Source: Lotus japonicus
Lineage: Eukaryota > Streptophyta > Magnoliopsida > Fabales > Fabaceae
NCBI RefSeq assembly: GCF_012489685.1
Contig: NC_080046.1
Location: 21,903,038 to 21,967,037 of the forward strand
Direction: 5' to 3'
Length of the DNA stretch: 64,000 nt
Shown piece by piece: positions 30,800-43,653 of this stretch (within the stretch, counting starts at the first letter, position 1; each line of letters begins with the position of its first letter). The translations under genes and the position numbers were made by a program. The notes below the pieces were generated by a model that was given only the letters and a program-made list of their open reading frames with translations, did no database searches and had not been told where the DNA came from.

Positions 30800-33700
30800 T
30801 CACTCTGGACAAAAGTCCATGTTTAGATTTTTCAGAATAAAATTAAATCTATCTTCAGCTAAGGGCTTTGTAAAGATATCTGCCCATTGATGGTCAGTAT
30901 CAACAAACTTCAGAAGAAGTACGCCCTTCTGCACATAATCTCTAATGAAGTGATACTTTACCTCAATGTGCTTTGCCCTTGAATGCAAGATAGGATTCTT
31001 GCTCAACGAAATTGCAGCAGTGTTATCACAATAGATTGGGATATTGCTCTCAAGGATCTGATAATCCTCCAGCTGATGTTTCATCCAGAGCATCTGAGTG
31101 CTGCATATTGCTGCTGAGATATATTCTGCCTCTGCAGTTGATAGTGCAATAGTTGATTGCCTCTTGCTTGCCCATGAGACTAGATTGCTTCCCAGAAATT
31201 GACAATTTCCAGAAGTACTTTTTCTCTCTGTTCTATCTCCAGCATAATCAGCATCACAATAACCTGAAAGCTTATACTCTGATGTTTTCTTATACATCAA
31301 GCCAAGGTTAGTGGTGCCTTTCAGATACCTTAGGATCCTCTTAACAGCAGTTAAGTGGGTTTCCCTTGGATCTGATTGGAAACGAGCACATAAATGAACA
31401 CTAAATAATATGTCTGGCCTAGATGCAGTTAAGTACAGAAGTGAACCTATCATGCCACGATAGAGCTTCTGACATACTTTACCACTTATATCTTCTTTTT
31501 CCAGAATGCATGTTGGATGCATTGGGGTCTTGGCCACTGTAGATTCCAGCATATTGAACTTCTTCAGAAGTTCCTTAGTGTACTTGCTCTGATGGATATA
31601 TGTTCCTTCTGGTGTTTGATCAACTTGTATTCCCAGAAAGTACTTTAATTCTCCCATCATACTCATCTCAAATTCAGCCTGCATCATCTCAGAAAATTCT
31701 TTGCATAGAGATTGATTAGCAGAACCAAATATAATATCATCAACATAAATTTGCACAATTAAGATATCATCTTTATAAGTCTTGCAAAAGAGAGTTGTAT
31801 CTACTTTACCCCTTACAAACTCATTCTCCAGAAGGAATGAGCTAAGTCTCTCATACCATGCTCTGGGAGCTTGCTTCAGACCGTAGAGTGATTTCTTCAA
31901 TTTGAACACATGGTCTGGTTTCTTTTCATCTTCAAAACCTGGGGGTTGATGAACATAGACTTCCTCTGAGATATAACCATTTAGGAAGGCACTCTTTACG
32001 TCCATCTGATGTAGAACTATGTTGTGATTTACTGAGAAAGAAATCAATAGTCTGATTGCCTCCAGTCTTGCTACTGGAGCAAATGTTTCAGTGTAGTCTA
32101 TTCCTTCCTGCTGGCTGTAGCCTTGAGCAACTAGCCTTGCCTTGTTTCTGACTACATCTCCTTTCTCATTTAGCTTGTTTCTGAATACCCATTTCGTTCC
32201 AATAACATGGACATTCTCAGGCTTCTTCACTAAGCTCCAAACATCGTTCTTGGAGAATTGATTCAATTCTTCTTCCATGGCCAGAATCCAATCCTTGTCC
32301 TGAAGAGCTTCATCTATGGACTTGGGTTCAATTAAGGACACCAATCCTTTCAGACTCAGCAAGGTCTCTTCAGAGGGTCTGAAGGCGGATCTGGTTCTGA
32401 CTGGTTCATCTTTGTTGCCCAGAATCAATTCCTTAGGATGAGCTGCAGTGATTCTGCTCTTCTTCAGAGTTTGTGAGTTAGAGGGACCAGCTTCTTCCTC
32501 TGGTTCATCTTCCTCTGGCTCAACTTCCTCTGGAGCTTTGCCTTTGTCAGAAACATTAATGCTTAAATCTGCAAACTTTTCAACTAGCTTTGACTGGTCA
32601 GAGTCAAGCTTATCATCAAATCTAACATGAATAGATTCTTCAATAGTCTTAGCATCAGTATTATAAAATCTAAAACCTTTAGATCTATCAGAATAACCAA
32701 GTAATAGACACTTAGAAGATTTAGCATCAAACTTATGCAATCTATCCTTAGTATTGAGAACATAACAAACACAGCCAAAAGGATGAAAATAAGAAATGTT
32801 GGGTTTTATGTTCTTCCACAATTCATAAGGAGTCTTATTCAGAATTGGTCTCACAGAGATTCTGTTCTGAATGTAACATGCTGTATTTACTGCCTCTGCC
32901 CAAAAGTGCTTAGCCATGCCAGTTTCTTGGAGCATGGTTCTAGCCATCTCCTGAAGAGTTCTGTTCTTCCTCTCAACAACACCATTTTGTTGAGGAGTTC
33001 TGGGACAAGAGAAATCATGTGTAATTCCATAGGAATCAAACAGACTCTCAAACTTGTCATTCTCAAACTCTCCACCATGGTCACTTCTGACACGCACAAT
33101 TCTACAAGCCTTCTCGTTTTGCACTTGAGCAATGAAGGTAGAGAACACAGCATGAGACTCATCCTTGCGGGTTAGAAACTTTACCCATGTCCAGCGGCTA
33201 TAGTCATCAACGATAACCATCCCATATCTCTTGCCACCTATAGACTCAGTTTTCACTGGTCCAAACAGGTCGATATGCAGAAGTTCTAACGGCCTTGAGG
33301 TTGAGACAACATTCTTTGCCTTGAAAGGGACTTTTGTGAATTTGCCTTTCTGACATGCTTCACAAAGAGCGTCTGAAGCGAACTTCAGATTGGGTAAGCC
33401 CCTGACAAGGTTTAGCTTGCTCAGCTGAGAAATCTTTCTCATACTGGCATGCCCTAACCGTCTATGCCATACCCACTGCTCTTCATTAACAGACAGAAGG
33501 CACTTCACATTCTGAGCCTCCAACTCAGATAATCTGATCTTATAAATGTTGTTCTTCCTCTTGCTGTTAAACAGAACAGAGCCATCGATCTGACTTACAG
33601 CCCGGCAGGACTTTTGATTGAATATAACATCATAACCCTTGTCAGCTAATTGACTTATAGACAATAAGTTATGTGTTAAGCCGTCTACCAATAAAACATT

Positions 33701-33904
33701 ATCAATGCATGGACTACTATCTACACAAATAGTACCAGTACCAATAATTTTACCCTTTTCATTTCCTCCAAAGCCAACTTCGCCTCCAGGCTTAAGTTTC
33801 AGCTCTCGGAACATACGCTTTTCTCCCGTCATGTGACGCGAGCATCCACTGTCCAGATACCATGATTGGTGTTTCAGTGGAGCTATCAAGGATATCTGCA
33901 ACAT
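30800..33904 (-). CDS. pol: Sirevirus 1 pol polyprotein
   Basis: A 1034-codon frame with domains in Ty1-copia order. Protease: [13 protein letters not shown], catalytic D18. Integrase: zinc motif H147, H152, C181, C184, then catalytic D212, D275 and E311 ([25 protein letters not shown]). Reverse transcriptase: [20 protein letters not shown] with D635, and YVDDIIFGS at 720-728. RNase H: CDADYAGD at 883-890, STAEAEY at 922-928, YCDN at 959-961. All key residues are present and no stop interrupts it, so it looks competent. The frame overlaps the 3' end of gag by 113 nt and is +1 relative to it. Its first Met is probably not used, and a frameshift from gag is the likely route. Confidence 0.95.
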   Translation of the reverse strand: MLQISLIAPLKHQSWYLDSGCSRHMTGEKRMFRELKLKPGGEVGFGGNEKGKIIGTGTICVDSSPCIDNVLLVDGLTHNLLSISQLADKGYDVIFNQKSCRAVSQIDGSVLFNSKRKNNIYKIRLSELEAQNVKCLLSVNEEQWVWHRRLGHASMRKISQLSKLNLVRGLPNLKFASDALCEACQKGKFTKVPFKAKNVVSTSRPLELLHIDLFGPVKTESIGGKRYGMVIVDDYSRWTWVKFLTRKDESHAVFSTFIAQVQNEKACRIVRVRSDHGGEFENDKFESLFDSYGITHDFSCPRTPQQNGVVERKNRTLQEMARTMLQETGMAKHFWAEAVNTACYIQNRISVRPILNKTPYELWKNIKPNISYFHPFGCVCYVLNTKDRLHKFDAKSSKCLLLGYSDRSKGFRFYNTDAKTIEESIHVRFDDKLDSDQSKLVEKFADLSINVSDKGKAPEEVEPEEDEPEEEAGPSNSQTLKKSRITAAHPKELILGNKDEPVRTRSAFRPSEETLLSLKGLVSLIEPKSIDEALQDKDWILAMEEELNQFSKNDVWSLVKKPENVHVIGTKWVFRNKLNEKGDVVRNKARLVAQGYSQQEGIDYTETFAPVARLEAIRLLISFSVNHNIVLHQMDVKSAFLNGYISEEVYVHQPPGFEDEKKPDHVFKLKKSLYGLKQAPRAWYERLSSFLLENEFVRGKVDTTLFCKTYKDDILIVQIYVDDIIFGSANQSLCKEFSEMMQAEFEMSMMGELKYFLGIQVDQTPEGTYIHQSKYTKELLKKFNMLESTVAKTPMHPTCILEKEDISGKVCQKLYRGMIGSLLYLTASRPDILFSVHLCARFQSDPRETHLTAVKRILRYLKGTTNLGLMYKKTSEYKLSGYCDADYAGDRTERKSTSGNCQFLGSNLVSWASKRQSTIALSTAEAEYISAAICSTQMLWMKHQLEDYQILESNIPIYCDNTAAISLSKNPILHSRAKHIEVKYHFIRDYVQKGVLLLKFVDTDHQWADIFTKPLAEDRFNFILKNLNMDFCPE

Positions 33905-35702
33905 AGATAATCTTGTCCTTAGGTACCCACTTTCTGGGTCCTCTTTTGTTAGTTACCCCAAAGGTTCTGATCACCTTGGGTGTCTCAACATGATATTTTA
34001 AAGGAATATTTGCATGATATTTAGTCATAGAGAAAGATCCCTTTTTAAGAGGGTTTTTAGCAACTTCAGCAGGTACAGGATCAGGCAATATGGTACCAGA
34101 GGGAACAAAGCATTCATACAAGGATTTAGCTTTAGACACAGAAGGCTCATTTCTAATTGGTTTAGAATAGCCAATGCCATGCATTCCATTTCTGCTTACA
34201 CCATAGATCATTGAAGCCATTAAGCTTCTATCTACGCTTTTAGCCAGGAATCTTTGAAAAGATTTTTCATACTTAGATTCATGCTTACTATCAGAGGCAT
34301 CGCAGGCAATAACTTCTTCTAACTTTGCAATTTGATTCTTAAGCACAGAGTTAGAATTAACTAAAGCATGGTTATCATTTTTCAAATCAGATATGATTTT
34401 CTCATGTTCAGAAGGAGTTTTAGAAACAGCAGATAAGTTCTTTTTCAGCTTCTTATGCTTAGACAACAAGGAGTTATACTTATCCATGATATCAGACAAA
34501 GCATGTTTCAGTTCAGAGGTAGAGAAGGAAGCAAATACCTCATTTTCATCGTCAGAGTCTGGATCTCCTTCTGATTCTGAGTCAGAGTCAACAGCTTCCT
34601 TTGACTCTGTTCCTTTGTCTTTGACAATAGCCATGAGTCCTTGGACTTCACCATCAGAGTCAACATCCTCTGACTCTGATTCATCGAATGTCACCATCAG
34701 ACTCTTCTTGGTCTTGAAGTGCTTCTTTGGCTTCTTGTCCTTCTTCAATTTTGGACAGTCACTTTTGTAGTGCCCTGATTCTTTGCACTCAAAGCAAGTG
34801 ACTTCCTTGATTGATGACTTCTTCTGACCTGAGGATTCAGACTTTCCTCTTGCCTTTCCAGAGCCTTTGAACTTGCTCTGCCTGTGCTTCCAGATGCGGT
34901 TGAGTCTCTTGGAGATCAGAGTCAGCTCATCTTCATCAGAATCTTCTGATGCTTCTTCAGATTCTTCTTCTTCAGCTTGAAGAGCCTTTGACTTCTCAAC
35001 CTTAGCCTTTTCAGATTTGGATTTCAAGGCTATGGACTTTTTCCTCAGATCTTGCATCTCTGAGCGCTTCAGCTCATGGCATTTCAAAATGCTGATGAGT
35101 TCTTCTAAACTCATATTCTCAACATCTCTCGTGAGCTCTATTGAAGTCACCAAAGGCATCCAACTTTCAGGAAGACACCTGATGACCCTTATGACGTGAT
35201 CTTTTGTTGTGTAGCTCTTGTTGAGAGGACGTATGCCAGCTACAAGCAGTTGAAATCTGGAGAACATTTCTTCAATGGACTCATTTGGCTCCATGATGAA
35301 GGATTCATACTTTTGGATCAAAGACAATGCCTTTGATTCTTTGACTTTCTTGTTTCCTTCATGAGACATCTTCAGAGAATCAAAAATGCCTTTAGCAAAC
35401 TCACGATCTGTAATCTTCTGGTACTCCTCATAGGAGATAGCACTTAGAAGAATTGCTCTTGCTTTATGATGTTGTGAGTACAGCTTCTTTTGATCTGCAG
35501 ACATCTCTGACCTTGGGATCTTTTTGCCATCTGCATCAACTGGACGCTCATAGCCATCCACAATAATATCCCAGAGATCTGCATCGAAACCCAGAAAGAA
35601 ACTTTCCAGTCTATCTTTCCAATATTCGAACCTTTGACCATCGAACATAGGAGGCTTTGCGTTGTAACCATCTCTTTGAGTTTCACTGGTGGTGGCAGCC
35701 AT
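33792..35702 (-). CDS. gag: Sirevirus 1 gag
   Basis: 636 aa. Residues about 10-45 ([19 protein letters not shown]) and 75-215 match the copia gag-polypeptide (UBN2-type) region. A CX2CX4HX4C zinc knuckle is complete (C303, C306, H311, C316), preceded by basic RNA-binding-like sequence. A long acidic/Ser-rich and coiled-coil extension (340-470) precedes the C-terminus, as in the extended gag of Sireviruses. It would form the cytoplasmic virus-like particle and package the RNA. The start is the first ATG, 59 nt after the primer site. Confidence 0.93.
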   Translation of the reverse strand: MAATTSETQRDGYNAKPPMFDGQRFEYWKDRLESFFLGFDADLWDIIVDGYERPVDADGKKIPRSEMSADQKKLYSQHHKARAILLSAISYEEYQKITDREFAKGIFDSLKMSHEGNKKVKESKALSLIQKYESFIMEPNESIEEMFSRFQLLVAGIRPLNKSYTTKDHVIRVIRCLPESWMPLVTSIELTRDVENMSLEELISILKCHELKRSEMQDLRKKSIALKSKSEKAKVEKSKALQAEEEESEEASEDSDEDELTLISKRLNRIWKHRQSKFKGSGKARGKSESSGQKKSSIKEVTCFECKESGHYKSDCPKLKKDKKPKKHFKTKKSLMVTFDESESEDVDSDGEVQGLMAIVKDKGTESKEAVDSDSESEGDPDSDDENEVFASFSTSELKHALSDIMDKYNSLLSKHKKLKKNLSAVSKTPSEHEKIISDLKNDNHALVNSNSVLKNQIAKLEEVIACDASDSKHESKYEKSFQRFLAKSVDRSLMASMIYGVSRNGMHGIGYSKPIRNEPSVSKAKSLYECFVPSGTILPDPVPAEVAKNPLKKGSFSMTKYHANIPLKYHVETPKVIRTFGVTNKRGPRKWVPKDKIIYVADILDSSTETPIMVSGQWMLASHDGRKAYVPRAET

Positions 35703-35760
35703 TGTTTTTCACACCGGCCCGGATCACTGAACACTGTTAGGTGTGGTAATCAGAACTTGC

Positions 35761-35772
35761 GCTCTGATACCA
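35761..35772 (-). promoter_or_regulatory. primer-binding site of Sirevirus 1
   Basis: On the - strand, TGGTATCAGAGC follows the 5' LTR after two nucleotides. It is the standard plant initiator tRNA-Met complement used to start minus-strand DNA. Confidence 0.95.
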
Positions 35773-35774
35773 AT

Positions 35775-36990
35775 TGAAGGTATGAAAAACGGTAGAAAGG
35801 GGGGGTTTGAATAACGTTTTCAGTACAAAACTACCACCTTAAAGATTTTAACAAATCTTTTCGAGAACTAAGTGCAAAAGATAGAGATAGAAAAGCACAC
35901 AAGGATTTTATCCTGGTTCACTTGATAAATCACTCAAGCTACTCCAGTCCACCCGTTAAGGTGATTTCTTCCTTCTTAGAATGAAGGCAATCCACTAATC
36001 AGGTAAGAGTTACAACTGCACTTGAAACCTACAAGTGACTAACAATTACACTGACTTAGCTCACACTAAGATTCACTCTCTTAGTCTTCTCTAGGATCCG
36101 ATCAACCTTGATCTCCTAAAGGAAAATCAAACAACTGTTTGAGGTTGGTGTTTACAAGGGTTTGCTTCTGAATAAGCTGAGTGTAAACTAAAATAAATTA
36201 CAAGATGAAAGAAAGCTTAGAATATATCTTGCGCGTGTGTATTGCTTCTTGTATGTTTTTTTTTTCTAGCCGCTTCTTTCAATCTTCAGCCTCTATATAT
36301 ACTCCAAGGATTAGGGTTGAGCGTTGCATGGGAAATGCTACCGTTGGAGGGCAGTTCTGGAAAATCCAGCTTCTGCTGTGGCTGAGAACGTTAGGTAGGT
36401 CGTCAGGAAGGTACACTTGCTTTTGTACTAGGATAGCGACTTGACCTTTTAACCTAGGAGACTTCTGATCAGAGGAATGCTTCGTATTGGAACTTGTGAA
36501 GCCGGTTGATCAGAGTCAGAGGGATAGCACAGATCCTCTGACCATTGTATCTTCTGATTCTGAACTCAGAGGGAAGAACATGGCCTTCAGAGTTTCTTGC
36601 TTCTGGACTTCAGAGTTTCCACTATTCAGCTTCTGGATCTTCAGAGTCTTCTACACCATCGGAACATCTGAACCTTCAGTGTTTCTTGGTTGTCAGAACT
36701 TCTGGATCATCAGAGCTTCTAGCGACTGAGTCCTCATCAGAGTTTGTATAGCTTCAGATCTTCTGAAGCTTTTCCACTGTTCATACTGAACATGGTGAAT
36801 GCGAAAGCGTTGCTTGGGTTACCCTTTATACACAGTGCTTCTGATTTGTGTGAAATTGAGTCAGGGTCAGAGCCTGTAAATAGCACACTCAGAAAAACAC
36901 GTTAGAGTACCACAATTGTTCATATCAAAAGGTTAACTTGTAATCATCAAAACATAGAGTTGTACTACTAGATCAAAACTTGATCTTACA
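35775..36990 (-). repeat. 5' LTR of Sirevirus 1
   Basis: 1216 bp, matching the 3' LTR except one T fewer in a T-run. The promoter TATA box of the element is at 36294-36301 (TATATATAG on the - strand), so RNA would start near 36265. Confidence 0.95.
36294..36301 (-). promoter_or_regulatory. TATA box in the Sirevirus 1 5' LTR
   Basis: TATATATAG on the - strand, roughly 490 bp upstream of the LTR/primer-site junction. It is the only strong TATA motif in the LTR. Confidence 0.6.
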
Positions 36991-36995
36991 GAACT

Positions 36996-37250
36996 TGTCA
37001 TAGGTGCGTCCAAGCTACGCAACTGCCACAAGCGGCGCAATCGGCTTGGGCGACAACCTCCCAACAACAGCAGACACACTAAATGCACCTCTAAGTGCGA
37101 TACTACGTGTTGTGGGACAAACTAACATGGTGCAGTATCCAAGGGCACCCAGGCAATCGCCAATAAAGGTTGATACAAGAAATGGAGAGATTGATTAAGG
37201 CGTGACATTTAGCTAACTTTGTGATAACAGAACCGGCAACACTAAGAACC
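36996..37250 (+). pseudogene. Ty3-gypsy gag remnant, right part
   Basis: Continuation of the gag cut by Sirevirus 1. Recognisable is E-M-E-R-L-I-K-A, a stop, then H-L-A-N-F-V (about 37180-37222), a common segment at the gag end of plant gypsy elements. The rest is degenerate, and no complete zinc knuckle is left. Confidence 0.55.
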
Positions 37251-37369
37251 AAAGAGAACTAGCAAATTTGAGAGACAAGTGTGTAGAGTTCTATTAAAAC
37301 TAACTACAAATGGAGAAGTGAATTGAAAGAAATAGAGATGTAGAAAAGTATAAAGATGCCTAAATGGAG

Positions 37370-40116
37370 TTTTTGAATGGATATATTACTCCCCAACAAT
37401 CAAAATCATCAACACCAGGCTCAAGAACCAACATTCATTTAATGAACACAAAACCAACAACACCAAGATTCTTAGAGGAGCTCAAGCGCATGAAACTTGT
37501 AGTCCAGCCAAATCAGGATAAAAAGGAGGTCTGAGTAGTAAACCATTTGAGAACCAAAAAACACAGATCAGAAAGGCAGAAGATAAAAACGCAGCATATC
37601 AACAAGAAAAGACAAGGGACTTCTTGACCAACAACATATCACCAAGTAAAGTTGTATCATAACATACCATAAAGAAGACCTAGCCCACGAAAAGCCAGGT
37701 CTCTAGACCAAGAACCCAATTAAAAAACCCATCATCAGCTACTAGATGTTTCGGGAAACATGGGCATACACTTCTACATTGAAAAAGTGTAAAAACTTTT
37801 CCCATATATGGCTCTATGGCAGCCAAATTTTGCTAGATGGGCTACAAGGCTATTTGCTTCCCTATAAGTGTGATTAACACCCAGACATTTCACTTCGTTT
37901 ATCAGCAAGTCGATTTGGATTAAGTCTTGGCATAACAACCACGATCTATTTTGATCAGAGGTCACCCATCCTTCAGCTAGAGAGGAGTGTGATTCATTTA
38001 TCACACGACTGTAGTGGAATTGTTTACAGAACAACAAGGGGTTCATAATTTCTTTAACCTATGCTTTATATGCCCAAAACACACTAGATGCTGTAGAGAA
38101 CACCCCCAAAATCTGTTCAGAAGAATTTCTCAACCCCCTTCGCAATTCCACAATGTTCTGGGTTTTCTAAGGAAGAACCACCCACATTGAACTTGAGCAC
38201 ATCTTTTGGAGGGAGAAACCAAAATGCAGACTAGGGGGCATCGATTGAATTTAAAGAGATCTCCTCAAAGTTTAGAAGGAATTGAGTCATTGCGTAGGGG
38301 CAATCCTTACGTCAAACTTTAACCAACCAAGTTATTCTTGAGATGTACATGCCCCAAATAGTTTTTGTTATAAACCTTGCATTCTTAAAAATGAGGTTAT
38401 TTTTGTCTAGCCAAATGCTCCAACACAGAGAGAAGGGGAGTATTTCCCATAGCAATCGGTCTAAAACACGCCAGAGTGAATTGCACTTCAATAACAACTC
38501 CTCTAGGTTTCTGTGGCTGCACCAAATCACACCTTCACGAGAGAGAATCAAATGCCATAAAATCCACATCTTCTTACAATATAGTAAGCGATGGCTAGTA
38601 GTTTCTAGAATGGTACCACATACACAACACAAGCCCTAATTCTCTACCACCACCCCCTCTTTATCAAATTCTCCTTGACAACTATCTTGTTCAAAACAAC
38701 TTGCCATAAAAAGATAGCAACTTTTGGAGGGGAAATTTTCAGGATTTTCTTTGAAATATCCATCAATTCCGCGCCAAGAAATTCGGTCTCTACTACATTC
38801 TATGTGGCTTTAACAGAAAAGCCACCTAAGTGATCACCAAGCCAAAGTAACCCATATCTTATCCTTGACTTGGTAGGATCGAGTTGGTGAATTGAAACAA
38901 CCTTGATTTCCCTTCTAGTTCCCATTCAAGGCATTGCCTTCGAAACTTCACCGTCCAACACCATTTCCTTCAATGAAACACCCAACATCTTGCACCTGCA
39001 CATTTCTATTTGAAGCTAAGGCGAAAAAACGAGGAAACATATAGCATAATGGCATGGTCTCCACCCACAGGTCCAGCCAAAAGCGAATTGAATTTCCTGA
39101 TCCTACCTTGCAAAAGACTGAATCTCTAAAAGATTTAGCCAAAACCTCATCCACAAGTAGATTTTTCAGAATGTCTTGCATCAAAGGCGAGCAAGCGGAG
39201 AACCCATCCACCGCCAAGTGAAGGACCATATTTTTATCGTATGAATCATACTTTGCACAAACAATTCTCCTCCATAAGGCATCTTTCTCTTTCTCAAACC
39301 TCCAAACCTATTTTAAGAGCAAATCTTTATTCTTCAAACCTAAGAAGTCGAGGCCAAGGCCCTCCAACTGCTGACTCTTGCATATTTGTTCCCAAGCAAC
39401 CCATGAAATATGTTTCCTCCCTTGAAAACTTCCCCAGAGAAAGGATCACATCAATTTTTCAAATTCACCAACCAGCCTTACTGGCGCATTAAACATAGAC
39501 ATATATTGCACTGGAATAGAGGCAATTGCTGCTTTCCACAACTCAAGGCGACCGCTCACTAAGGGAATTTAGAACTCCATGAAGATAATTTTGCTCTCAT
39601 TTTTCCAATAATTGGTTTCATAAGAGTCCTACTTGGATTATCCCCTAGTGGGGCCCCAATATATTGAATTGGGAAATTCTCACTATTCACCTCTAATCGA
39701 TCAGTTATCTCCATCACTCTTTCAGGTAGAATATTGCACCTAAAGAGTTGAGATTTCTCAAAGTTTACTTTCAGGCCCGAGACCCACAAAAAAGCCTCCA
39801 ATTCAGCATAAATCCAATCAATTTTTCCAACATCATTCTCGCTAAAATAAGGGTGTCGTCCGCAAACTGAAAATGATATCACAAGACCATCTCTCATCTT
39901 GAACCCACATGGTATTTGCCCCACCATCACTAAATTCAGCATGTAGGACAAAGCATTGACCACAATATTGAATACCAATGGTGAGAGAGGATCCTCTTGT
40001 CTCAGACAATTTTCTATTTTAAAATAGTCTGTAGGTGACCTATTTACCAAAATAGCAAGAGTAGCCGAAGAAACACAACCTTCTACCCATGTCAACCATT
40101 TGCTTCCAAAACCCAT
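37370..40116 (-). pseudogene. LINE (L1-type) ORF2 relic with 3' tail
   Basis: Order along the - strand: reverse transcriptase (40116-39559: GFGSKWLTWVEGCVSSA, LRQEDPLSPLVFN, SGLKVNFEKSQLF, QYIGAPLGDNPS), the middle region (39229-38948: KVGSGNSIRFWLDLW), zinc-knuckle zf-RVT region (38632-38312: CCVCGTILETTSHRLLYC), and RNase H-like end (38046-37774: HTYREANSLVAHLAKFG). The FADD active site survives only in an alternative frame at about 39865, so a frameshift precedes it. The element is 5'-truncated at about 40120; no endonuclease is present. A LINE-like 3' UTR appears to run to ...ATATATCCATTCAAAAA near 37370. Dead copy. Confidence 0.8.
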
Positions 40117-40147
40117 GTGTATTTAATTCAAAATATCACGTCTCTTT

Positions 40148-40168
40148 TATATATATATATATATATAT
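40148..40168. repeat. (TA)n microsatellite
   Basis: About 10 TA repeats just outside the truncated end of the LINE relic. Confidence 0.9.
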
Positions 40169-40589
40169 TGGCTGTCTTTTACTTTTATACAAGTATGTTA
40201 AAAGTGGTACCCCAAACACATCATACAAGTATGTTAACAAGCAAATGCTTGCATATAAAGTAAGCAATATAGCACTTGAAAAAGAAACATTAATCAGAAC
40301 ATGAAGAAAGGAAAGAAACAAAAAAGATATTGGCAAAAAGCATTAACAGCCCACTATTCATGCTGAAACATCTATGTTGTTATATCACAAGTCCACCTCC
40401 CACTATCAGCAACAAAAATAGGAAATAACCAATTAAATCCCCTATTCCAGATGATCACAGAACCTGCAGCAACCTCTATATAATCCACATATATGCTTCC
40501 CAGTTCCACTATCTCACAACATATTTAGGTATACCAATGGATTCTCAATCCATTCGAAGATAGAAACACCCACCACCTAACCAGCATCT

Positions 40590-41826
40590 GCTTCTTTTCC
40601 CTAAAATGTTGCATTGTTCCTACAATTCCAAATTGACCCCGCAGTAGCCACCCATAGCTCTTCTAACATTCTTATTTCCCGGAAACACATGAACATGCTG
40701 ACAGAAGTGAGAATCCACAGCTCTTGGCAATGAAACTGAAACTCCCAGTCATCAATATAGTCTTGTCCACACTTTCCAAGAGACACAACACATGAAGAAC
40801 AGAAGAGAATTTTCCTCCTCCCCAGTGGAACATAAACCGCAATCAGTTCCAATATTTGCAGGCATAGCATTTCACCGTGACAGGTTTGCCTTGATTTGAA
40901 CTTTGTTGATCAACACCTTCCATGCCAATGCTACCATATTTGAACGAGCCTTAATTTCCCACAGGTTAGTAAACATCTCTCCCCTTCCTCGCTGATCTCC
41001 CCCAATAACGATTCATGATTCATAAGCTGAATTGACCGTGTAAATCCCTGAGCCCTCCTTGCACCAAAACCATCGATCCCGTTTAGGAACAAAGCTTCCT
41101 ATCAATTTTCTAATTTTCCCCACTCTTTCCTCCATTCCTAGTAAACATCTCTGTCATTCAAAATTCCAAATCCACTCACCATTCCTCGATTCCCTCATTC
41201 CTTAACACTAGCATTATGTTACTTAGATAACAAGAACGATCTAGGAAATCTATCTTTCAGCTGAACCTCACCCAACCAATAGTCCTTCCAAAAGCTAACC
41301 TCTGATCCATCTCCAATCCTCCTACTAATTGCATCATTGAACCATCTTCCCTGTTCATCCCCAAAACATATCTATATAAATCCTTCCACCAATATGAATC
41401 ATTAGAGGACACGTTTCCCCTTTACTTATCCTCCAAAATGAGGCGCCACAAACTCTCTTTCATTGTTAACCATCTCCATTTCCACTTCACTGAGAGTGTA
41501 TAATTAATCAGTTTCCAATCTTTTACCCCAAGGCCTCCTTCCCGCTTTAGTTTACAAATCCTCTCCCACCACTCTGAACACCAATCCAGAGAAATTTTCT
41601 TAAAATACCATTACATTTAGCAATGATCCCAAGAGGCATATTAAAAATGACAGATAGTAAAAGGGTATGGATGAAAGGACAGATTTATTTAAGCACAATC
41701 TACCTCCAAATGATTGTGTCTTCTACTTCCATCTTGTAAGTATTTTCTTAAGCTTCTTAATTATCGGATCCCAGAATGACTGCCTTCTAGCTAGGATAAC
41801 CTCCAACTGGCATACCAAGGTAAAAA
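40590..41826 (-). pseudogene. second LINE ORF2 relic
   Basis: Reading the - strand from 41826: LGMPVGGYPS, then IKKLKK..LTRWK, GRLCLNKSVLSSIPFYYLSF, then WWERICK...KAGRRPWG..LETD and VEMEMVNNERK in broken frames. A zf-RVT-like stretch ends near 40601 (ELWVATAGSIWNCRNNATF). It is the post-RT part of a plant L1-type ORF2, with many frameshifts. The RT core and endonuclease are missing, and it is a different subfamily from the neighbour at 37370-40116. Confidence 0.7.
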
Positions 41827-41860
41827 AAAAGGAAATGTCATAAATCCCTTGACAATTAAC

Positions 41861-41917
41861 AAACCAATTAACAAAACTAGTCATAATTAAATTAAAGTTA
41901 GTTTTGTTAATTGGTTT
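41861..41917. repeat. perfect hairpin, 18-19-bp arms
   Basis: AAACCAATTAACAAAACT (41861-41878) is exactly complementary to AGTTTTGTTAATTGGTTT (41900-41917), with a 21-nt AT-rich loop. It lies in otherwise featureless AT-rich DNA. Confidence 0.85.
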
Positions 41918-42656
41918 TATTTTTGTTAATTAAATTAAAAATTATGATGTGTTATTTTTTATATTTTTTTTAATCCACATAAGCATTATTAACACACTTA
42001 GCATGTTATTTCAGCACTCGTCGGAGTTCTGGTGAGAACCTGCTCCAAACAATTTACAAAGAAGAGGACCATTTTGAATGATTTTTTCAAGGAGGGACCT
42101 AGTTTAGACAACTACACAAAGACAAAGACCAATTTGAGGATTAACCCATATCCATATATATATATTCATTGATGAATTCCAAATTTATATTGATCTTCTA
42201 GAGCTTGTTCATTAAGCCATTAAAGTGGAGCAACAAATCAAAAGGAGAGATATATTTTCTACTTGGAATGAACACAGATTTTAAAACTTCTCCTTCCAAA
42301 TGGAAAAAAACTTCAAGAAAGTTCTAGGTCGAGGTTTACAGATAATAAAGTTAGACAGTATAGGAACCCAAAAGACCAAAACCACCCTAGGAAATATAAG
42401 AAGACATCTCTGAGTTTTGTTACTTCCAAACCCAAAGAAGGTGAGTCAAACATTAAATGTCCTTCAAAGAAAACTATGTTAAAGAAAGACAGGAAGCATT
42501 TATTGTTTTAATTTTTCTTCTTCTCCCTCTTTCTATTATTTTAAATAAACAATAAAATGTAGCATCAAATAATTATATGTAGAATAAATGCGACAATGGT
42601 TCAGTGATGGTTTTAGTCACTATTTTGAATCTAACCGCCACAGATTGCCTGTTTTA
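41918..42656. other. non-coding DNA, nothing recognised
   Basis: AT-rich, no open frame of note, no terminal repeats found. Confidence 0.4.
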
Positions 42657-42712
42657 TTTTTGTAGTGATCACTTTTTTTTTTTGATAGTCACATTTTTTT
42701 TGTAGTGATCAC
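42657..42712 (-). repeat. oligo-T micro-insertion with ~16-bp target duplication
   Basis: The repeat tttttgtagtgatcac lies at 42657-42672 and 42697-42712. It flanks a T-run plus gatagtcaca. Confidence 0.65.
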
Positions 42713-42798
42713 ATGACTCTTTACTTCACCATTATTAATTGAATGTTTTAAGATGAAAATTAAATGAATTTTCATAGCCTCTGAAGGTAGAAAATGCT

Positions 42799-42842
42799 AT
42801 GAATGCAAGGTTTTTTTTTTTGAACTCAATGAATGCAAGGTT
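42799..42842 (-). repeat. oligo-T micro-insertion with 14-bp target duplication
   Basis: The repeat atgaatgcaaggtt lies at 42799-42812 and 42829-42842. It flanks a T-run plus gaactca. Confidence 0.7.
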
Positions 42843-42858
42843 CAATGCTTATGGAATA

Positions 42859-43163
42859 CTCCCTCCGGTCCTATTTATAAGCAACAAAAAAAAAATTCAC
42901 ATAGTTTAAGAAATGTAGTTAAACTAGATAAAATGCATTAAATTTGTCTTAAATTAAAATGAACTTCCAAAATTACCCTTTGTTATTAGTGTTGGAAAGT
43001 GGAAAAGAGAGAGAATAATTAATGAGACACATTTTACAAGTTAGAATTAATAAGGGCATCATTGGAAAAAATTAATTAATATAGCTCAAACTTTCATTTG
43101 GTTCTTATAAAAAGGACCAAGTTTTTTCTTGTCTTTCATGCTTATAAATAGGACCGGAGGGAG
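42859..43163. mobile_element. Stowaway-type MITE (Tc1/mariner)
   Basis: 305 bp with perfect 25-bp TIRs starting CTCCCTCCGGTCC, the classic Stowaway terminus, and TA duplications directly outside (42857-42858 and 43164-43165). The interior is non-coding. The perfect TIRs suggest fairly recent activity; mobilisation would need a mariner-like transposase from elsewhere. Confidence 0.93.
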
Positions 43164-43599
43164 TACGTGTTTAGTTTGCATCTCTTATTCTTAGGATTTT
43201 TATTGCATAGGCTATGAATTTGTTTATATGTATAACTAGTATTTTTTACCCGTGCGATGCACGGGGATATTCATTTATTTTATTGCGTAAAATTTTTAAA
43301 ATATGTGTTATTGTTGTTATATGTATTAAAAGATAATGGACATTGATATTAATATCACCCACACCTATCATTATCATCCCCCAATATGTAGCACAATTGA
43401 AAGTGTGTTACATTTTCACTATCGCTACACATTAGGGTGGTTGATATTAATAAGGGTGTGTGTAGTAGTTTTTAACAACGGCCAAAGATAATTTACCGAT
43501 TAATAAATGATAAAATTTAATTTTAGATATAAGAAAATATTAGTTTGTAAGTATTTTTTCATGATGAATGTGTTTGTTTTTCTCTTGCATAAAAGAAAC

Positions 43600-43602
<3 letters not shown>

Positions 43603-43651
<49 letters not shown>
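43603..43651. repeat. (TA)24 microsatellite inside the Helitron
   Basis: About 24 uninterrupted TA repeats. Confidence 0.95.

Positions 43652-43653
<2 letters not shown>

Larger units (their letters stand above)
24883..36990 (-). mobile_element. Sirevirus-type Ty1-copia retrotransposon 1 (complete, 12,108 bp)
   Basis: Bounded by TG...CA ends and the 5-bp target duplication gaact (24878-24882 and 36991-36995). Order on the - strand: 5' LTR (36990-35775), primer site (35772-35761), gag (35702-33792), pol (33904-30800), third ORF (30356 or 30512 to 27507), an antisense gene on the + strand (26899-27291), polypurine tracts, 3' LTR (26099-24883). The two LTRs look identical apart from one T in a T-run, which means a very recent insertion. 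Sirevirus hallmarks are the long acidic gag, the extra ORF after pol and several polypurine tracts. It is inserted in a gypsy gag. Confidence 0.95.
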
